Assembly: GCA_027943245.1 (NCBI GenBank)
Contig: JANDJZ010000182.1
Coordinates: forward strand, 1-64,000
DNA length: 64,000 nucleotides
Direction: 5' to 3'
Source: Acanthamoeba sp. SK_2022b
Lineage: Eukaryota; Discosea; Longamoebia; Acanthamoebidae
Shown: piece by piece, positions 33,431 through 44,833 of the stretch
Layout: each line of letters begins with the position of its first letter
Position numbering within the stretch: position 1 is the stretch's first letter
The notes under the pieces: model-generated
The model's database searches: none
The model's input: the letters and a program-made list of their open reading frames with translations, nothing else
Told to the model about the DNA's origin: nothing
Made by a program: the position numbers and the translations under genes

Positions 33431-34137
33431 CCTCTTCTTCGATTTGGTTGCTGTTTTAGCTCTAGCTTCACTCTCTTCTCTCTCTCTGGTTCAGCTCCTA
33501 CGATGAGGCGGCGATTTATGAATCGAAAGAATGAAGCCTCCTTCGATCTTTTTCTATCCTCTCCCGGGTACTGCCTCGCTTACAGATCGGCTTTCGTTTC
33601 TCGTTTCCGTTGCTTGTACACGCGTGCTCTACAAAACAGGTCGCCCCCGCCTCAGTATTCCATCCACTCCTGCGTGGGACACGACCGACTCCACCTCTCT
33701 TCTCTCTGGTCCCTGTTTGCTTGGTTGCCCACCTGCGGTCGAATGACACCGCTTACGTTTGGGCGCACGCCAATGGCTGGATAATACGCGGAATTGCGCC
33801 GTGCTGCCTGTTTGAAAAGAAATTAACAAACGCATCCGAAATGCTTACAACAACATCGGGTCCCCGGATCGATTCTCTGGCAAGCCGCTACGTTATTGTG
33901 AACGTCAGCTCGGCTTACCGGTCGAATCAAGGACAGCTGGTGACTCTGGGCAACAAAAGGCAAGTTGCAGGAAAAGGATATAATCTGGCCACGTCACGTT
34001 CTGCCGTGCCGACCTGTCCTGGACAAGCGACGGGTTTATCTGGCTGAGCAACGCCACTGCCCACTATGTTTTTTTTTCTTACTGCCGGCACAAACGACAC
34101 ATCATCCTTAACCTTGCCCGCTCGGCCTTGGAACACC
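33431..34137. other. Divergent intergenic region
   Basis: Lies between the SAM-domain gene (-) and the small secreted protein (+). It shows no convincing coding exon. An AT-rich ATATAATC at 33978-33985 is a possible TATA element for the downstream gene, but it is about 155 bp from the ATG. Confidence 0.4.
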
Positions 34138-34407
34138 ATGCAAGCTAATATCAAACTGTTGCTTCTGGTTCTTCTTCTGGTGCTTTCGACCGCAGTTCGC
34201 GACACTTCGGCGGGACCAGGCCTCTATGGCGTATGCCAGTCCGGCTGCTGTGCCCTAGCTGTCACCTGCTACTCGGCTGCTGGCTTCACCTTTGGCACTG
34301 TGACTGCTGGAGTAGGTGTTCCTGCCGCCATCTTGGCATGCAATGCAGCTCTTGGCGTGTGCAGTGCCAAATGTGCGGCAGTCACGCTTCTTCTGCCCAC
34401 GCCTTGA
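34138..34407 (+). CDS. Small secreted Cys-rich protein (zygote-specific-protein-like)
   Basis: Single exon, 89 residues. The signal peptide is MQANIKLLLLVLLLVLSTAV. The mature chain is hydrophobic and glycine-rich with paired Cys: GLYGVCQSGCCALAVTCYSA, FGTVTAGVGVPAAILACNAA and LGVCSAKCAAV. This pattern matches a widespread family of small proteins known from Chlamydomonas zygotes and other protists, fungi and animals. Function is unknown. The Cys spacing and the Gly-Thr-Val-Thr-Ala-Gly motif suggest a disulfide-bonded, membrane-interacting hairpin. Confidence 0.7.
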   Translation: MQANIKLLLLVLLLVLSTAVRDTSAGPGLYGVCQSGCCALAVTCYSAAGFTFGTVTAGVGVPAAILACNAALGVCSAKCAAVTLLLPTP

Positions 34408-34683
34408 TCAAGCCCCCATAATGTGATGGCCTGTTTCACCAGGTTATGATGTCATAACAATGCTTTCCCTGTCTTCTTGTACCACCTGGTTCCAGGAGTG
34501 CATGCAGGACATCATAGGTTTACAAGGGGACAACGAGAAGCCCCACTACGACACCCACAGTAACAAGAGGGAAGGTGGGGAGAGAAGTGGGCCTGCCAGA
34601 CGCCCACAGTGTCTCTTCTGGTTCACTCGTGGTAATACAGATCACTTCATACCGCTGATCACGCCCCACGAACGCCGATGAAA

Positions 34684-35672
34684 TCACTTGGCCTTGGCGC
34701 TGGCCTTCTTGGCCTGCTGGGCCTTCCTGAAGGCCACGATGTTGCGCGAGGCGCTGTTCACGATGCGCTTGTGGAGCTGCGGGTTGTAGCCCAGCATGAA
34801 CAGCACCTCCAACCACACGAACATGGGCGCCAACAGCAGCGCTGCAGGTGGAAGAGGAAGAGCCACCGAGAGCCAGGAGTCAGCGCACTCGCTCGCGTTC
34901 ACCTTTAAACTGTCGCACGAGAGCTACGTACACTGCACGAAGCTGTCCAGGAGGGCGGGAGCACGCTTCTCCGCAAGGCCGTGGCCCAAGAACTGCAGCA
35001 GTTCGATTCGCTCGGTCAGTCGGCGCGCATAAGAGAGACAGCAAGGCGAGAGCGAGAAGGAGAGACCTGGAGGATCCAGCACACCACGTGGATAACGAGG
35101 GCGGTTGTGTTGGGGTTGGCGGCGGTCTGGGCAAAGTGGGTGGCCGTGTAGGCCAGGCCGTACAGGATCGGCAGGTACAGCGTCTGCGCCAACGCCGCGG
35201 CAACGACAACAGCACCACAATGACAGAGGGCTTGGGGTGAGGCTGTGTGTCGCGGATAGCGTGAAGGGGAGGAGAGGGGGATGGGGAGAGGCAGCGGTAC
35301 GCCGGCGACGGGGTCGAGGAGGAGGTAGAAGAGGGCGTAGACGGTGATGACGAGGAAGGCCCCGTTGATGACGAACGGGCCGTGCGGGAGGAGGCCAAAG
35401 CCCAGGTCGAGGCCGGGCACGAGCGAGCCAACAGCAGAGGCCACCCACACCAGCGCAGTCCACAAAATGATGGGCACGCACACGATGTGAATCCATTGAT
35501 TTCTGAGGAGAAAGCAGGGAGCATTAGCAACGAAAGGAGCGCGACAGGTTGAGATCATTGTCCTCCCATTAATCAATCTCAATTTTAATTGAAATGGAAG
35601 TGCGTACATTTTGTTCATATGGTAGGGCGCATAGGCCTCCATTTGCTTCTCTAGATTGAACAGGCTTCCCAT
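34684..35672 (-). CDS. Mpo1/DUF962 (YGL010w-like) ER membrane dioxygenase
   Basis: ATG 35672 opens MGSLFNLEKQMEAYAPYHMN. The next exon gives NQWIHIVCVPIILWTALVWV, the hallmark of DUF962, with His residues facing each membrane helix. Later exons give GPFVINGAFLVITVYALFYL, LVIHVVCWILQ, FLGHGLAEKRAPALLDSFVQ and LLLAPMFVWLEVLFMLGYNP, ending QQAKKASAKAK. Yeast Mpo1 is an Fe2+-dependent dioxygenase that removes one carbon from 2-hydroxy fatty acids from phytosphingosine, acting in the ER. The conserved His residues in YH, WIHI, IHVV and GHG are present. Four to five exons. An alternative start at 35693 adds seven residues. Confidence 0.88.
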
Positions 35673-35884
35673 TCTCTCGTTCACTCGAATCAAGAATTAG
35701 TAAAACAAGTCTTCTGTCGCTAAGCAGGTGTTCAGCAATTTCACCCGAAATTCATAAAAAAGCGATTGGTCTTTGACTGTGCGACCAGCCAACCAGAACT
35801 CTCCGCCAGCACATGGGGCGTTGGTTGTCAGAAGCTCTCAGCCTCTAGTTTATTTGTTAGGGGGGCGCTCTGTGAGGAGCATGC

Positions 35885-36418
35885 TCAGGGGGTCTGAGAG
35901 GAGTCGCTGTCCTTCAGGTCCTCGCGATGGATGTGGCTGTCCTCAGGCGGAGGACCGTGATAGCCCTGGTGGAGGATGTGGTGGGGCCGTTCGTGGTCGA
36001 ACACGGAGGGACCAGCCGCGGTCTCGTTGCCCAGTCGCCTCCAGTCGGCCTCGGCCGCGAAGTCCTCCTCCTGAAGCTCGTCGATGGCGCCGGCCGTGGC
36101 TGGGTGGGCCGCGGTGTGAATGATCTCGTCGCCCACGGGGCTCTTGTTGACCTCCTCTGGTCGGCCGGGCTCGCCCACGCCGCCGCCGCTCACCACGGAC
36201 CACGGCTGCTCGCCGGTCTTGGACATGTGCTTGAAGTTGCCGCCCTCGCCGCCGCTTCCCAGCTCCTTCTTCATGTCCTGTGTTATGTTCATGCCCTCAC
36301 GCTGGCCCGGGGCCAGGTCGGACGCTGCGGATGACGCCGACGAGAAGTTGAACAGGGTCCGCTGGCCCAGAGGAGCGACAGCTCCTCCCCTGCCGAACAG
36401 CTTGCTGAGGTTTTTCAT
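35885..36418 (-). CDS. Hypothetical protein, possible mitochondrial leader
   Basis: Single exon, 177 residues. The N-terminus (MKNLSKLFGRGGAVAPLGQR) is basic and free of acidic residues, so it may be a mitochondrial presequence. The rest is hydrophilic, rich in Gly, Glu, Asp and His (FDHERPHHILHQGYHG), with no recognised domain. It is probably largely disordered. A TATA-like element lies about 115 bp upstream, which supports an expressed gene. Confidence 0.6.
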   Translation of the reverse strand: MKNLSKLFGRGGAVAPLGQRTLFNFSSASSAASDLAPGQREGMNITQDMKKELGSGGEGGNFKHMSKTGEQPWSVVSGGGVGEPGRPEEVNKSPVGDEIIHTAAHPATAGAIDELQEEDFAAEADWRRLGNETAAGPSVFDHERPHHILHQGYHGPPPEDSHIHREDLKDSDSSQTP

Positions 36419-36530
36419 GTTGTTGCTGTTGTGTTTAGAGAAGGTGAGTTGTGAGGTGTGCTTATGGCTGCTGCAGTAGCTACAGAGGCTCTTGTCGTTT
36501 GAATTGAAGAATGAGGGAGGTGATGCCTTC

Positions 36531-36538
36531 TATTTATC
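36531..36538 (-). promoter_or_regulatory. TATA-like element upstream of the 36.4 kb hypothetical gene
   Basis: Minus strand reads CAGATAAATA, about 115 bp upstream of ATG 36418. Confidence 0.35.
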
Positions 36539-36539
36539 T

Positions 36540-37200
36540 GAGGAGGGAGGGGCCGCACGAGACCTCGCTTGGAACTGGAGGAGCGGTCAGACGGGGCGAA
36601 AGGTCTGGTGGCAGGTGACGGAGATCAGTGGAAGGCGTAGGCATTCGGGCGAGTGTATAGCCTAGACGTCTCCTCGCACCAGGTTGAATGCAGACGAAAA
36701 CCAGGTGAACCAAGCACACGTCCTCATTGGTTGATCGCATGGTATGCTATATCCAAGCCTCCCGAAACGTTTGGGAGCTCCAATGGGACGATTTGATGTC
36801 CAGCCAATACGCAGGGTGCATCCTGTTGAGAAAACAAAATTTCCTGATGATTTCCTTCTTCGCGGAGTTTTACATATAAAACAGGGAGGTTTTAGGTTTA
36901 TGCTAGGCTGTGACTTCGCTCTCTCTCCCAGCTGCCCTCTGCGCCCCACCACCATCAAGGTGTCTGCAAAAAAATGGGACTGGCTCCCATTTTATACCTC
37001 TTGTCATTTTTTTCGTTCACCCCAAACCATTTTGGAAAGTTCAGCTTCAGAGTTATCAGGACAGCACGTCTGGCAGTGACTCGACTATGACACAAATCTA
37101 CAGCACCCACGTGACAGTGGAGTCTAGAATGACACAGGGTTGTTGTTGGAAATGGAACAATATCTCCAAGTAAAGCTTGACCATTGGACTTATGCAAGTG
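36540..37200. other. Intergenic, no gene seen
   Basis: Mixed composition with AT-rich patches around 36.83-37.03 kb. No supportable exon on either strand. Confidence 0.4.
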
Positions 37201-37235
37201 TGATTTTATTGAGTTGCCACCAGGGTGGCAAGAGT

Positions 37236-38208
37236 TTAGTTGTGGTCCAGCTTGATCTCAGAGCTGTCCTTTAGCTTCAGGGGCATAGTCCCTTCCAGCA
37301 CTTGCACAGCCCCCACCATAACCTGCCCTATTGCTTCTGTGGAGTCCTTGCTGATACCCATCTGCACACAATAGCACTCACCTGATTAGAGCCTTTCATG
37401 GAACAATGCAGACCCAGCACCACACAAAAACTGGTCAGTGGTACCCCTTCCATATTGATCATTTTGCTTTCTCACTGCTCAGTCCTGCCAGGGCTTGTGG
37501 AAGCACTGCACAGTCTTGTTGTGGAGCTTGGGAGTCAGCTTGTGTTGGTCTTAGTACTGCTGGGCCACAATGCACGCTCTTCTTTGAGAGACATTACCTT
37601 GCCCTTCTTGTTGCCTGTGTTGTAGGACACACCCCACACCTGTAGACCACCCAGCAATGCTTGGCATTGGATCAGGGACAATGAGGAGGTCATCATGCAT
37701 GAGGTAAGAGGGAGTCTTTGCATCAAACAGTAGGATAGGTAAAATTGGTTGTTGCAAGTGTTGTTGTTATGTGCAGTGGTGGCGCACAAAGCCAGCAACT
37801 TATGTGTGACAGTAGGAGAACTGGCGTAGCCACAGCAGTGCAGGCAAATCTCGCTTTGTTTTTCCACTGTAACACAACAACCAAAGGTGAAATGCCAAAG
37901 GAAGGCATTCTTCTTGTCTTAGTGGCTGTGGGCTCAGCTACACCTCTTTTTCAGAGTCCAAAGACACCACAGGCTCATCACCAACCACCTCTGCAGTATG
38001 GGTGGCCCCCACAGGCACCTGCACAAGGTTGGGTGAGCTGCAGGATGCACAAAGCAGGCTATTTGGGGTGTTCCAGAAGGCTGTCTCCAGCTTCAAGCAT
38101 ATGTCCAAACATGGTCATTTTGAAGCAGCCTGACACAACTGCATCCTTCTTCTCCACTGAGTGTTTGTGGGGTGCAAAGTAGGTGCTGGCAAGTAGGGTG
38201 TGAGCCAT
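37236..38208 (-). other. Probable multi-exon gene of atypical composition, unresolved
   Basis: The minus strand contains several protein-like pieces in order. It starts with an ATG at 38208 (MAHTLLASTYFAPHKHSVEK ... CFKMTMFGHMLEAGDSLLE). An exon after a CAG at about 38.02 kb reads VPVGATHTAEVVGDEPVVSL. Then come ILLFDAKTPSYLMHDDLLIV and PDPMPSIAG, then VWGVSYNTGNKKGK between AG and GT. The terminal exon at 37.24-37.36 kb reads MGISKDSTEAIGQVMVGAVQ ... SSEIKLDHN and stop (37236). GC content and codon use are lower than in neighbouring genes. I could not join all pieces with canonical splice sites, so it may be a real gene of recent foreign origin or a decaying copy. The LMHDDLLIVPDPMPSI piece faintly recalls plant DUF674, but this is weak. 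Confidence 0.4.
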
Positions 38209-38536
38209 GAGCTCAAGTGTGGGGGGAAGTTGGCCCATGCATAAACTTTATTTGTTTTTTCCCTTTCCTTTCTTTTTATCATCACCAACGCTGGTGTCAC
38301 CATGGCGTCCATCATGCACCAGGGTTACAGCACTCGCAGTAGTGATCATAAGGAGCTCACAGCAGTGAGTGATGTGGGGCCCTCTTGAGCTCAGAGGGAC
38401 TCCCACTCAGCCTTGCCTTTGGCGGAAACGGTTCCCGCCAATTTCCTTGGGCGAGTTACGAGAAACAAGAAAATCAACCAAAACAAAGATCTGAGCATTT
38501 GTTAGTTTGTTAAACGGCACAAGGGCAGAGGCAGAA

Positions 38537-39839
38537 ATGCAGGGGCAAATGAGATCGAAATGCAGCCTGTTCTCCCTGCCCGCCCAGTTTTGGAAGCAAA
38601 TGGGCATCAAGATGGCGCAGAAGGAGGCCAAAGGCGCTACTATCGTGAGGGGAGATGACGCCGGCCTCCATCCAGAAGAAGATGATGTGGAGCGGAGGCA
38701 AATGATAGAGGAGGCCAAGGAAAAGGGGCTCACCTGCCGCACCTGTGATCAGTTCTTCAGCTCGCTCGAAGCGCAGCAGGCACACTTTAAGAGCGAATGG
38801 CACCTCTTCAATCTCCAACGCAAGCTGGTGGATCAGGAGAGAGTCGATGAGGCCACCTTTACCGCACTACGCGACGAATCTCTGCTCAATCAAAACGACG
38901 AGGAGCCTGAGGATGAAGAGATGGACAGTGAAAGCAACTACAACGACAGCAGCAGCGAAGATGAAGAGGAGACCGGCAGGAAAGGGAAGAAGGCAGAAAA
39001 GGGCCCACGAATGCGGGTCACCACAAGCGATGGACGCGTGATTAGCTTCTGGCGTGCCATTCTACCTTCTCGCGATTTTGAGGACGGCTACTCCCGGCTC
39101 ACCGCCAGCCAAGAGCAGGGCAGGTTAGTTATGATTTAAAATTATTATTATTTGTATTTAAATAATAATAATTTTAAATCATAAATTAAATTATTGAATC
39201 ATTTAACACAAATTATTATTTTTAGTATTGCTAATTGCTTCTGGCACAGTCCACAGCTGCAAGAGATGATGCGTGGGCTGGGCGACGCCACTTCGCGGGT
39301 GTGGGTGTACCTCATGTGCAGCGGCGGCTACTTTGCTGGGTCGGTCTTTGACGGCAACAAGCCCATCGCCCACAAGGTACCCCAAGACTGCGTGTCGTGT
39401 GACGTCTGTGGCGCGGGCTGACGATGAGCGGCATCCTTCCTTCTCTGGGCGGCGGCCAGACGTATCGACGATACACGGTGCGGCGAAAGCAGGGCGGCAG
39501 CCAGTCGTCGCGCGACGCCAAGGGCAACAAGCCCAGGTCGGCCGGAGCCTACATGCGGCGATACCATGAGGCTCAACTGCAGCGGGTACTCACACGCGTG
39601 TCAAAACGCTGCCGCACGCACTCCACTCCACTCCACTCATCACAGCAAGTTTGCTCGCTGGTTGTGTCGTCCAGGAAATAAGGGAGCTGCTCGTCGAGTG
39701 GAAGCCCTACTTTGACGCCAGCGCGCTCGTGTTCTACTACCTGCCCGGCGGTGGCATCAATCGTCACATGTTCTTCTACGAGGGCAGTCCGCTGGGCACC
39801 AAGAAGGGGAAAGGACGGGTAGGCCACTGCCACACATAC

Positions 39840-39903
<64 letters not shown>

Positions 39904-41523
39904 ATACGCGTACGCACGCACGGCGCACGGCAGCCTGCTGCCTGGCCAGGAGCGTTCTCAACTCATTCGCTGTACGTTTGTCGTTGTCGTTGTGTTTGGG
40001 AATGGCCACAACGCTCAGGGCGCGAATCCAAAGCTGCGGTCCATTCCGTTCCCCATCGAGCGACCCTCGGTCACCGCGATTCAGAAGGCACATGAGATCC
40101 TGTCGACAATCGAAATCGAAGACGAGGAGCAGCAGCAGCACGACGAACCCACCACCGAATCGACGCCCGCCCGACCCTCGTACGTGCATCTGCTACACGC
40201 GTGCGCGCATGCACGGCGCGCGTCGCTGACCGCAGTGCGGTGGCTGTCCGCAGTCCCGAGGCGTCGGCGGTGAGCGACGAGGTCGAGACGCCGTCGGTGT
40301 CCCGACCACTCGCCCACAGCCAGGAGGGCCGAAGCGACGAGGAGCGGAAGGAGGAAGAGCAGCACATGGAGGCGGAGATCATCGCCGCCGTGCGCGCCAA
40401 CGACGCTCGCCTCATCGAGGACCTCTTTGATCGCATCGCAGGTTCGTCTTTTCGTGTACGCTGTGTGCGCGTGCTGTGGCTCACCGCGTCGCGATGATCA
40501 GACACGGACCTCTTGATCGGCGCCGGATCGAGCGATCTCACTCCGCTCTACGTGGCGTGCGAGCTGGCCAACGCCGACCTCGTGGCGCTGCTCCTCAAGA
40601 AGAGCCAGCCCATCAACACGCGGGTTCGTTTACCCACGAAGCCCCCCCACACACAGCGAGCGCGCCCTCGCCTTGTCCCCGATTCTGATCCAATGCATGG
40701 CGTACATGCGCAGATACCGGGCTACCACTATTGGACGGCCCTGCATCGAGCGAGCGCCGACGGGAACATCAAGCTGGTGAACCTTCTGCTGGCCAACGGG
40801 GCCGACCCCACCATCAAAGGTCTCAGCCCATGCTCAGTGTCCAGAGAGAGAGAGAGAGAGGAGGGAGTTTGACACATGCTTGTTGTTGCAGGGCTGATCA
40901 GCAAGACGCCGTACGACATGGCGCCCAACAAGGAGACGCGCCACGCGTTCCGACGGTTCGCGGGGGACAACCCGACGCTGTGGGATTACGACGAGGCCAA
41001 GGTGCCGCCGCTGACGAAGGAGATGGAGGCCGAGGGGCGCAAGAAGGAGCTGGAGAAGAAGAAGAAGCGCAAGGACGCGCTCAAGGCGCGCAAGGCGCGC
41101 GAGCGCGAGGAGGAGGAGGCGCGCAAGCGACAGCAGGAGGAGCGGCGCAAGGCCAAGAAGCGGCGCGAGCAGGAGGAGCGCGAGCGAAGGCGCAAGGCCG
41201 AGGAGGAGGAGCGCGAGCGCAAGCGCAAGGCCCAGCAGGAGGAGGACGAGGCCGACGAGGAGCTCCAGCGCGCCATCCAGCTATCGCTCAGCCTCTCCTC
41301 CCCCTCCACTGATTCCACTGCCGCCACCACGCCCGCGCCCTCGCCAACGCCAACGACAGCGGCGAAGGAGAAGCAGAAGGCAAGCGGAGGCAGTGGGGCG
41401 GGGCCGGAGTGCGACCTGTGCCACAAGCGGATGGGGGAGAAGGCGGTCCCGTTCTATCGGCTGAGCTTCAAGTACTGCTCGACCAAGTGCGTGCAGGAGC
41501 ATCGCAAGCAGCTGGGCAGGTGA
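38537..41523 (+). CDS. VMS1: Vms1/ANKZF1 peptidyl-tRNA endonuclease of ribosome quality control
   Basis: Releases nascent chains from stalled 60S subunits by cutting peptidyl-tRNA. ATG 38537 is preferred. The C2H2 zinc finger is CRTCDQFFSSLEAQQAHFKS followed by EWH. The VLRF1 domain spans 39.0-39.8 kb: GRVISFWRAILPSRDF, LGDATSRVWVYLMCSGGYFA, the catalytic loop RRKQGGSQSSRDAKG with its glutamine, SAGAYMRRYHEAQL, and LVEWKPYFDASALVFYYLPG. Next are ankyrin repeats (LTPLYVACELANADLVALLL and YHYWTALHRASADGNIKLVN). A long Arg/Glu/Lys helix fits the VCP/p97-interacting motif. A UIM-like DEELQRAIQLSLSL and a C-terminal zinc knuckle (CDLCHKRMGEKAVPFY ... CSTKCVQEH) complete it. All modules of the full-length family are present. 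About nine exons; a (CA)n array lies in one intron. Confidence 0.95.
39841..39902 (+). repeat. (AC)n array in a Vms1 intron
   Basis: About 62 nt of uninterrupted AC. Confidence 0.97.
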
Positions 41524-41654
41524 CTGGCCGGCGAGCTGCTCGCGGCCGCCGCGGTGGCGGGCGCCGTCGTCCTCTACTGCATCGTCTCCTCTTCAACATG
41601 ACCATGTACATTCATTTAATGTTGAAAGAAGAAGATGGTGATGATGACAAGCTA

Positions 41655-42132
41655 CTACGAGAAGTCGAGGAGCAGCTGGGGCAGGATCTGCTGGAGGTGG
41701 TGAGCTTCGATGATGGTCGAGCCCTCGGCCTCGGCCAGCTTTCCCGCTCGGTTGATGGCCTCTGTGCAGAGGGCAGGCAGACAAGGGGAGTGAGCTCACC
41801 ACACAAAAGCACATCACAACAAGAAGACTGTTAAGGCACGCCTACCAACGACGAACAGTCGCAGGAGCTCGCCACTGAGGCCCGAGGCTTCGGCGTTCAC
41901 TGGACAAGCCGCGAAGGTGTCAGGGATGGCGCGCACGGGAACGACGGGAGTTTGCTGGGGCTCATGTACATTTGGTGTTCTTCTTCATGCCCAAGTGCAA
42001 GAGCTTCTCCACCAGTTTCTGCTCTCACCGGAGCGGAGCGTGAGGAATAAAGTTACAACTCATAAAGCTCAAGCAAGGGAGGCGCACTGGCGAGAAAGAG
42101 ATGCCCGGGACCTCATCCTCGGCAAGCTCCAT
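41655..42132 (-). CDS. CENPX: Centromere protein X / MHF2 histone-fold protein
   Basis: Four small exons, 42088-42132, 41970-42018, 41846-41899 and 41655-41761, all joined by GT-AG sites in frame. The product is about 84 residues: MELAEDEVPGISFSP, KLVEKLLHLGMKKNTK, NAEASGLSGELLRLFVVEAI and HHLQQILPQLLLDFS. Human CENP-X reads VSGDALQLMVELLKVFVVEA and DQLEKVLPQLLLDF in the same places, so the match is strong. CENP-X pairs with CENP-S (MHF1) in a histone-fold complex that binds branched DNA for the FANCM helicase and sits at the inner kinetochore. It is convergent with Vms1 (131 bp between stops) and divergent from the glycosyltransferase (94 bp between starts). Confidence 0.92.
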
Positions 42133-42226
42133 CTAGGGCACAATAAAAAAGGACAAGAAAATTACTTGGAAAATAAAATGCATAATCCAAGACAAAAAGA
42201 TATTATCAGACAAAAAAAGACAGCGT

Positions 42227-43606
42227 ATGCATCAGAACAGATGCAGGAAACAGATGTGGTGTTATCTCGCCACGCTGGCGCTACTCGCTAGCAATTTTCT
42301 CCTATCCCTCTTTTATTTTCACTACGCGCTGGAACATACTCCTGCCGCTCCACTTGCAGTGGTGAGGAAGGAGCGACAACCAGTGGTGTGTCACCCGGAC
42401 GTGTGCGACGGCTTTTGCGATGTGGCCTGCGGCCAGACAGCCAAGATCACGTACGAGTGCCGCGGAGTCGAATGCCAGGCAGAACACCCGCAGCTCATCT
42501 ACAAGGTATGGCTCTTACGAGTCGAAACTCAACGCACGCACACCACATCACATCACACCACGTTAGCACACGCAAGGCACTCACACAGCGTGACCAGGCC
42601 CGCCTGCTGTATCCAGTCTTCATCGTGCAGATGCCTTCGTTTGTGGACCCGCAGATCGAGGCCCATTTTCTCTCGCTCGGCCCAGTGAAGGACGTGTACA
42701 TGGTATGATCTACTCCTTTGTTGAAGCACGTCGTGGACGGCCACTTGCTCCAACATCCATCCCCGGCACAGACGGAACACGGGCAGTGCCCAGCGCCAAT
42801 CCCGCTACCGGGAGAGAACAGGTGAGCTGTTCGCCACTGTGATTTGTGTAATGACTCACCGTGAGAACTGTGAACGGACACGTGGGTGTAACATCGCAGA
42901 TGTGGGATCATTGGCGATTACAACAAGAGCAGAGAGCTCGTCTTCACATACGAGCGATACATGTACGGTGAGATCACCGTCGTAGCAAATGGTGCGTGGC
43001 TTTCTTGAAGTCAAAAGTTTTTTTAACATTATTGTTATAAAAAACAATCGTGCTGCATTGGTCTCCCTGGCTCGCTGTGCGTAGGAGTGTGGAGCGGCAA
43101 GCCGAACACTAAGTTTGGCATTTTTGAGTGTGGGGAGCGAGCCGACTACCAGTGGCTCACGAGCGAACCCGGTACGATCGCCAGCGTCAGATTATTAGTC
43201 TACCCACCGATACGAGTTGTCCAACGTAACGATACAATGTTGTTCAGAGGAGGGAAAGTCTGTCGACATGTCGTTCAAGAAGGCGGTAGTGATGATGCCC
43301 CCTGTCACTGGAGGCGCCTACTTCCAGCACTTCATCGACCGGGGGTGGACCAAGCTGATGCAAGTGTGGTAGTCATTCGTTCTCGTGCGTTTCTTTTTGT
43401 CGTTGTGATCCAGCAAGTGGTGATCACCTTCTTCTTGATCATGGGCCTCTACGCAGGGACATGCTGGTGGAGGATCCCGAGATTAAGATCCTGGTTTCGC
43501 CTGTGTACAAACAACATCTCAACGTTGAAGGCCTCTGGAAACGCTTCGGCATGCTGGTACACGCGCCGCGGTTCACCAACCTCGCTCCGTGTTCTGGGGC
43601 AGTGAA

Positions 43607-43679
<73 letters not shown>

Positions 43680-44681
43680 CGCGACGCACAGACATCGCTG
43701 ACCACGGTATCGCCTTCTCTCGCTCACGCGCACTGTCTCTCTCAGGACCGGCTGGTGTATGTGACGCGCAGCCAAATCGTTCATGCAAAGAAGGTGAGAA
43801 GATACGATCAAGTTCTCTTCCTTTCTTCGACGAGGCGAGTGATCGCCCGCTGACAATAATGTGATGATGTCCGCAAGATGATCTTCCCGTGCGTGGCGCC
43901 GCACTACCACCCGTTGGCTTACCAACGGGCCCAGCGCATGCTCGGCGTCGACCCTCACATTCCGCTCGACAAGCGAAAGACAATCGTCTACCTCACGCGC
44001 AAGGTACGATTGGCCCTGCTCGCACGGGATAGCGCAGCGTTGCGTGCGCCTCGACAACTCACCTATCATGCTCTCGACACACACACCCCCTCATTCAAGA
44101 CGAAACGCAAGGTGTTGAACGAAGACGAACTGTTGGCGAACATCTCCCGGTGGATGCAGGACAACGCGAGGACCGAAGAGCTCGTGGTCTTCGACCACGC
44201 CCAGTGGCCCGACTTCGACCAGCTGGTCGAATTCTTCAATCGAGGTGGCCACACATCTCTCCTCTTTGTCGCGTTGCCTGCCTGCCGTGCACACCCTAAC
44301 CTATCCCCCCCCTCTCTTTTATCTCTTGTTACGTGCAGAGGTCGTGGCGGTGATCGGACCGCACGGCGGAGCGTTCTACAACGCCTTCTTCTGCGCGCAA
44401 GGCACGCTCGTCGTCGAGTTCTTCCCGCTCGACTACCGCACGGGCCAGGCGATGAGGTGGCCCGAGTGCATATGGTGGCCCTCTCGCTTCCTCGGCTTGC
44501 GTTACTATCAGGCAGGCACTCCCCTCCTTCCTGCTCTACAACAACGACATGTCCCAAGAGAGAAGGCCTCTGACCCGACGTTGCTTTTGGTTGATCGCAG
44601 CTGCCCATCCGCATGGAATCGGCTTTGGGCATGTTGGTGCCATCCAAGCCCGTGACCGACATCCTCCAACACGCCCTCTAG
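42227..44681 (+). CDS. GT61/DUF563-type glycosyltransferase, type II membrane protein
   Basis: ATG 42227. A short basic cytosolic tail is followed by one signal-anchor (WCYLATLALLASNFLLSLFY), the Golgi type II layout. A Cys-rich stem follows (CHPDVCDGFCDVACGQ). Core exons include GIIGDYNKSRELVFTYERYM, SFKKAVVMMPPVTGGAYFQH, EDPEIKILVSPVYKQHLNV, ECIWWPSRFLGLRYY, and the family motif AVIGPHGGAFYNAFFCAQGT with VVEFFPLDY. It ends VPSKPVTDILQHAL (stop 44681). DUF563/GT61 includes plant arabinosyl/xylosyltransferases and animal EGF-domain O-GlcNAc transferase; the sugar and acceptor here are unknown. About ten exons. A (CA)n array lies in an intron at 43.6 kb. Confidence 0.88.
43610..43678 (+). repeat. 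(AC)n array in an intron of the glycosyltransferase gene
   Basis: About 68 nt, the longest of the arrays in the window. Confidence 0.97.
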
Positions 44682-44833
44682 AGCTCATAGCTCTGCTGCT
44701 GTGCGTGCAGTTTTCACGTGCTCTCGATCGTCTATCGGTAGGCGTTGGAAGAAGGTCCCGATAGCGGGACTGGAATAGCATCTGTGGAAGGTAAAGAATG
44801 GAGAAGGGGTGATAGCATAGAAGTGCGCTTGTC

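Noticed and set aside
40986..41426. Minus-strand Ser/Arg-rich frame opposite the Vms1 helix
   Set aside because: It is the antisense of Arg/Glu codons. The plus-strand exon continues into the conserved zinc knuckle.
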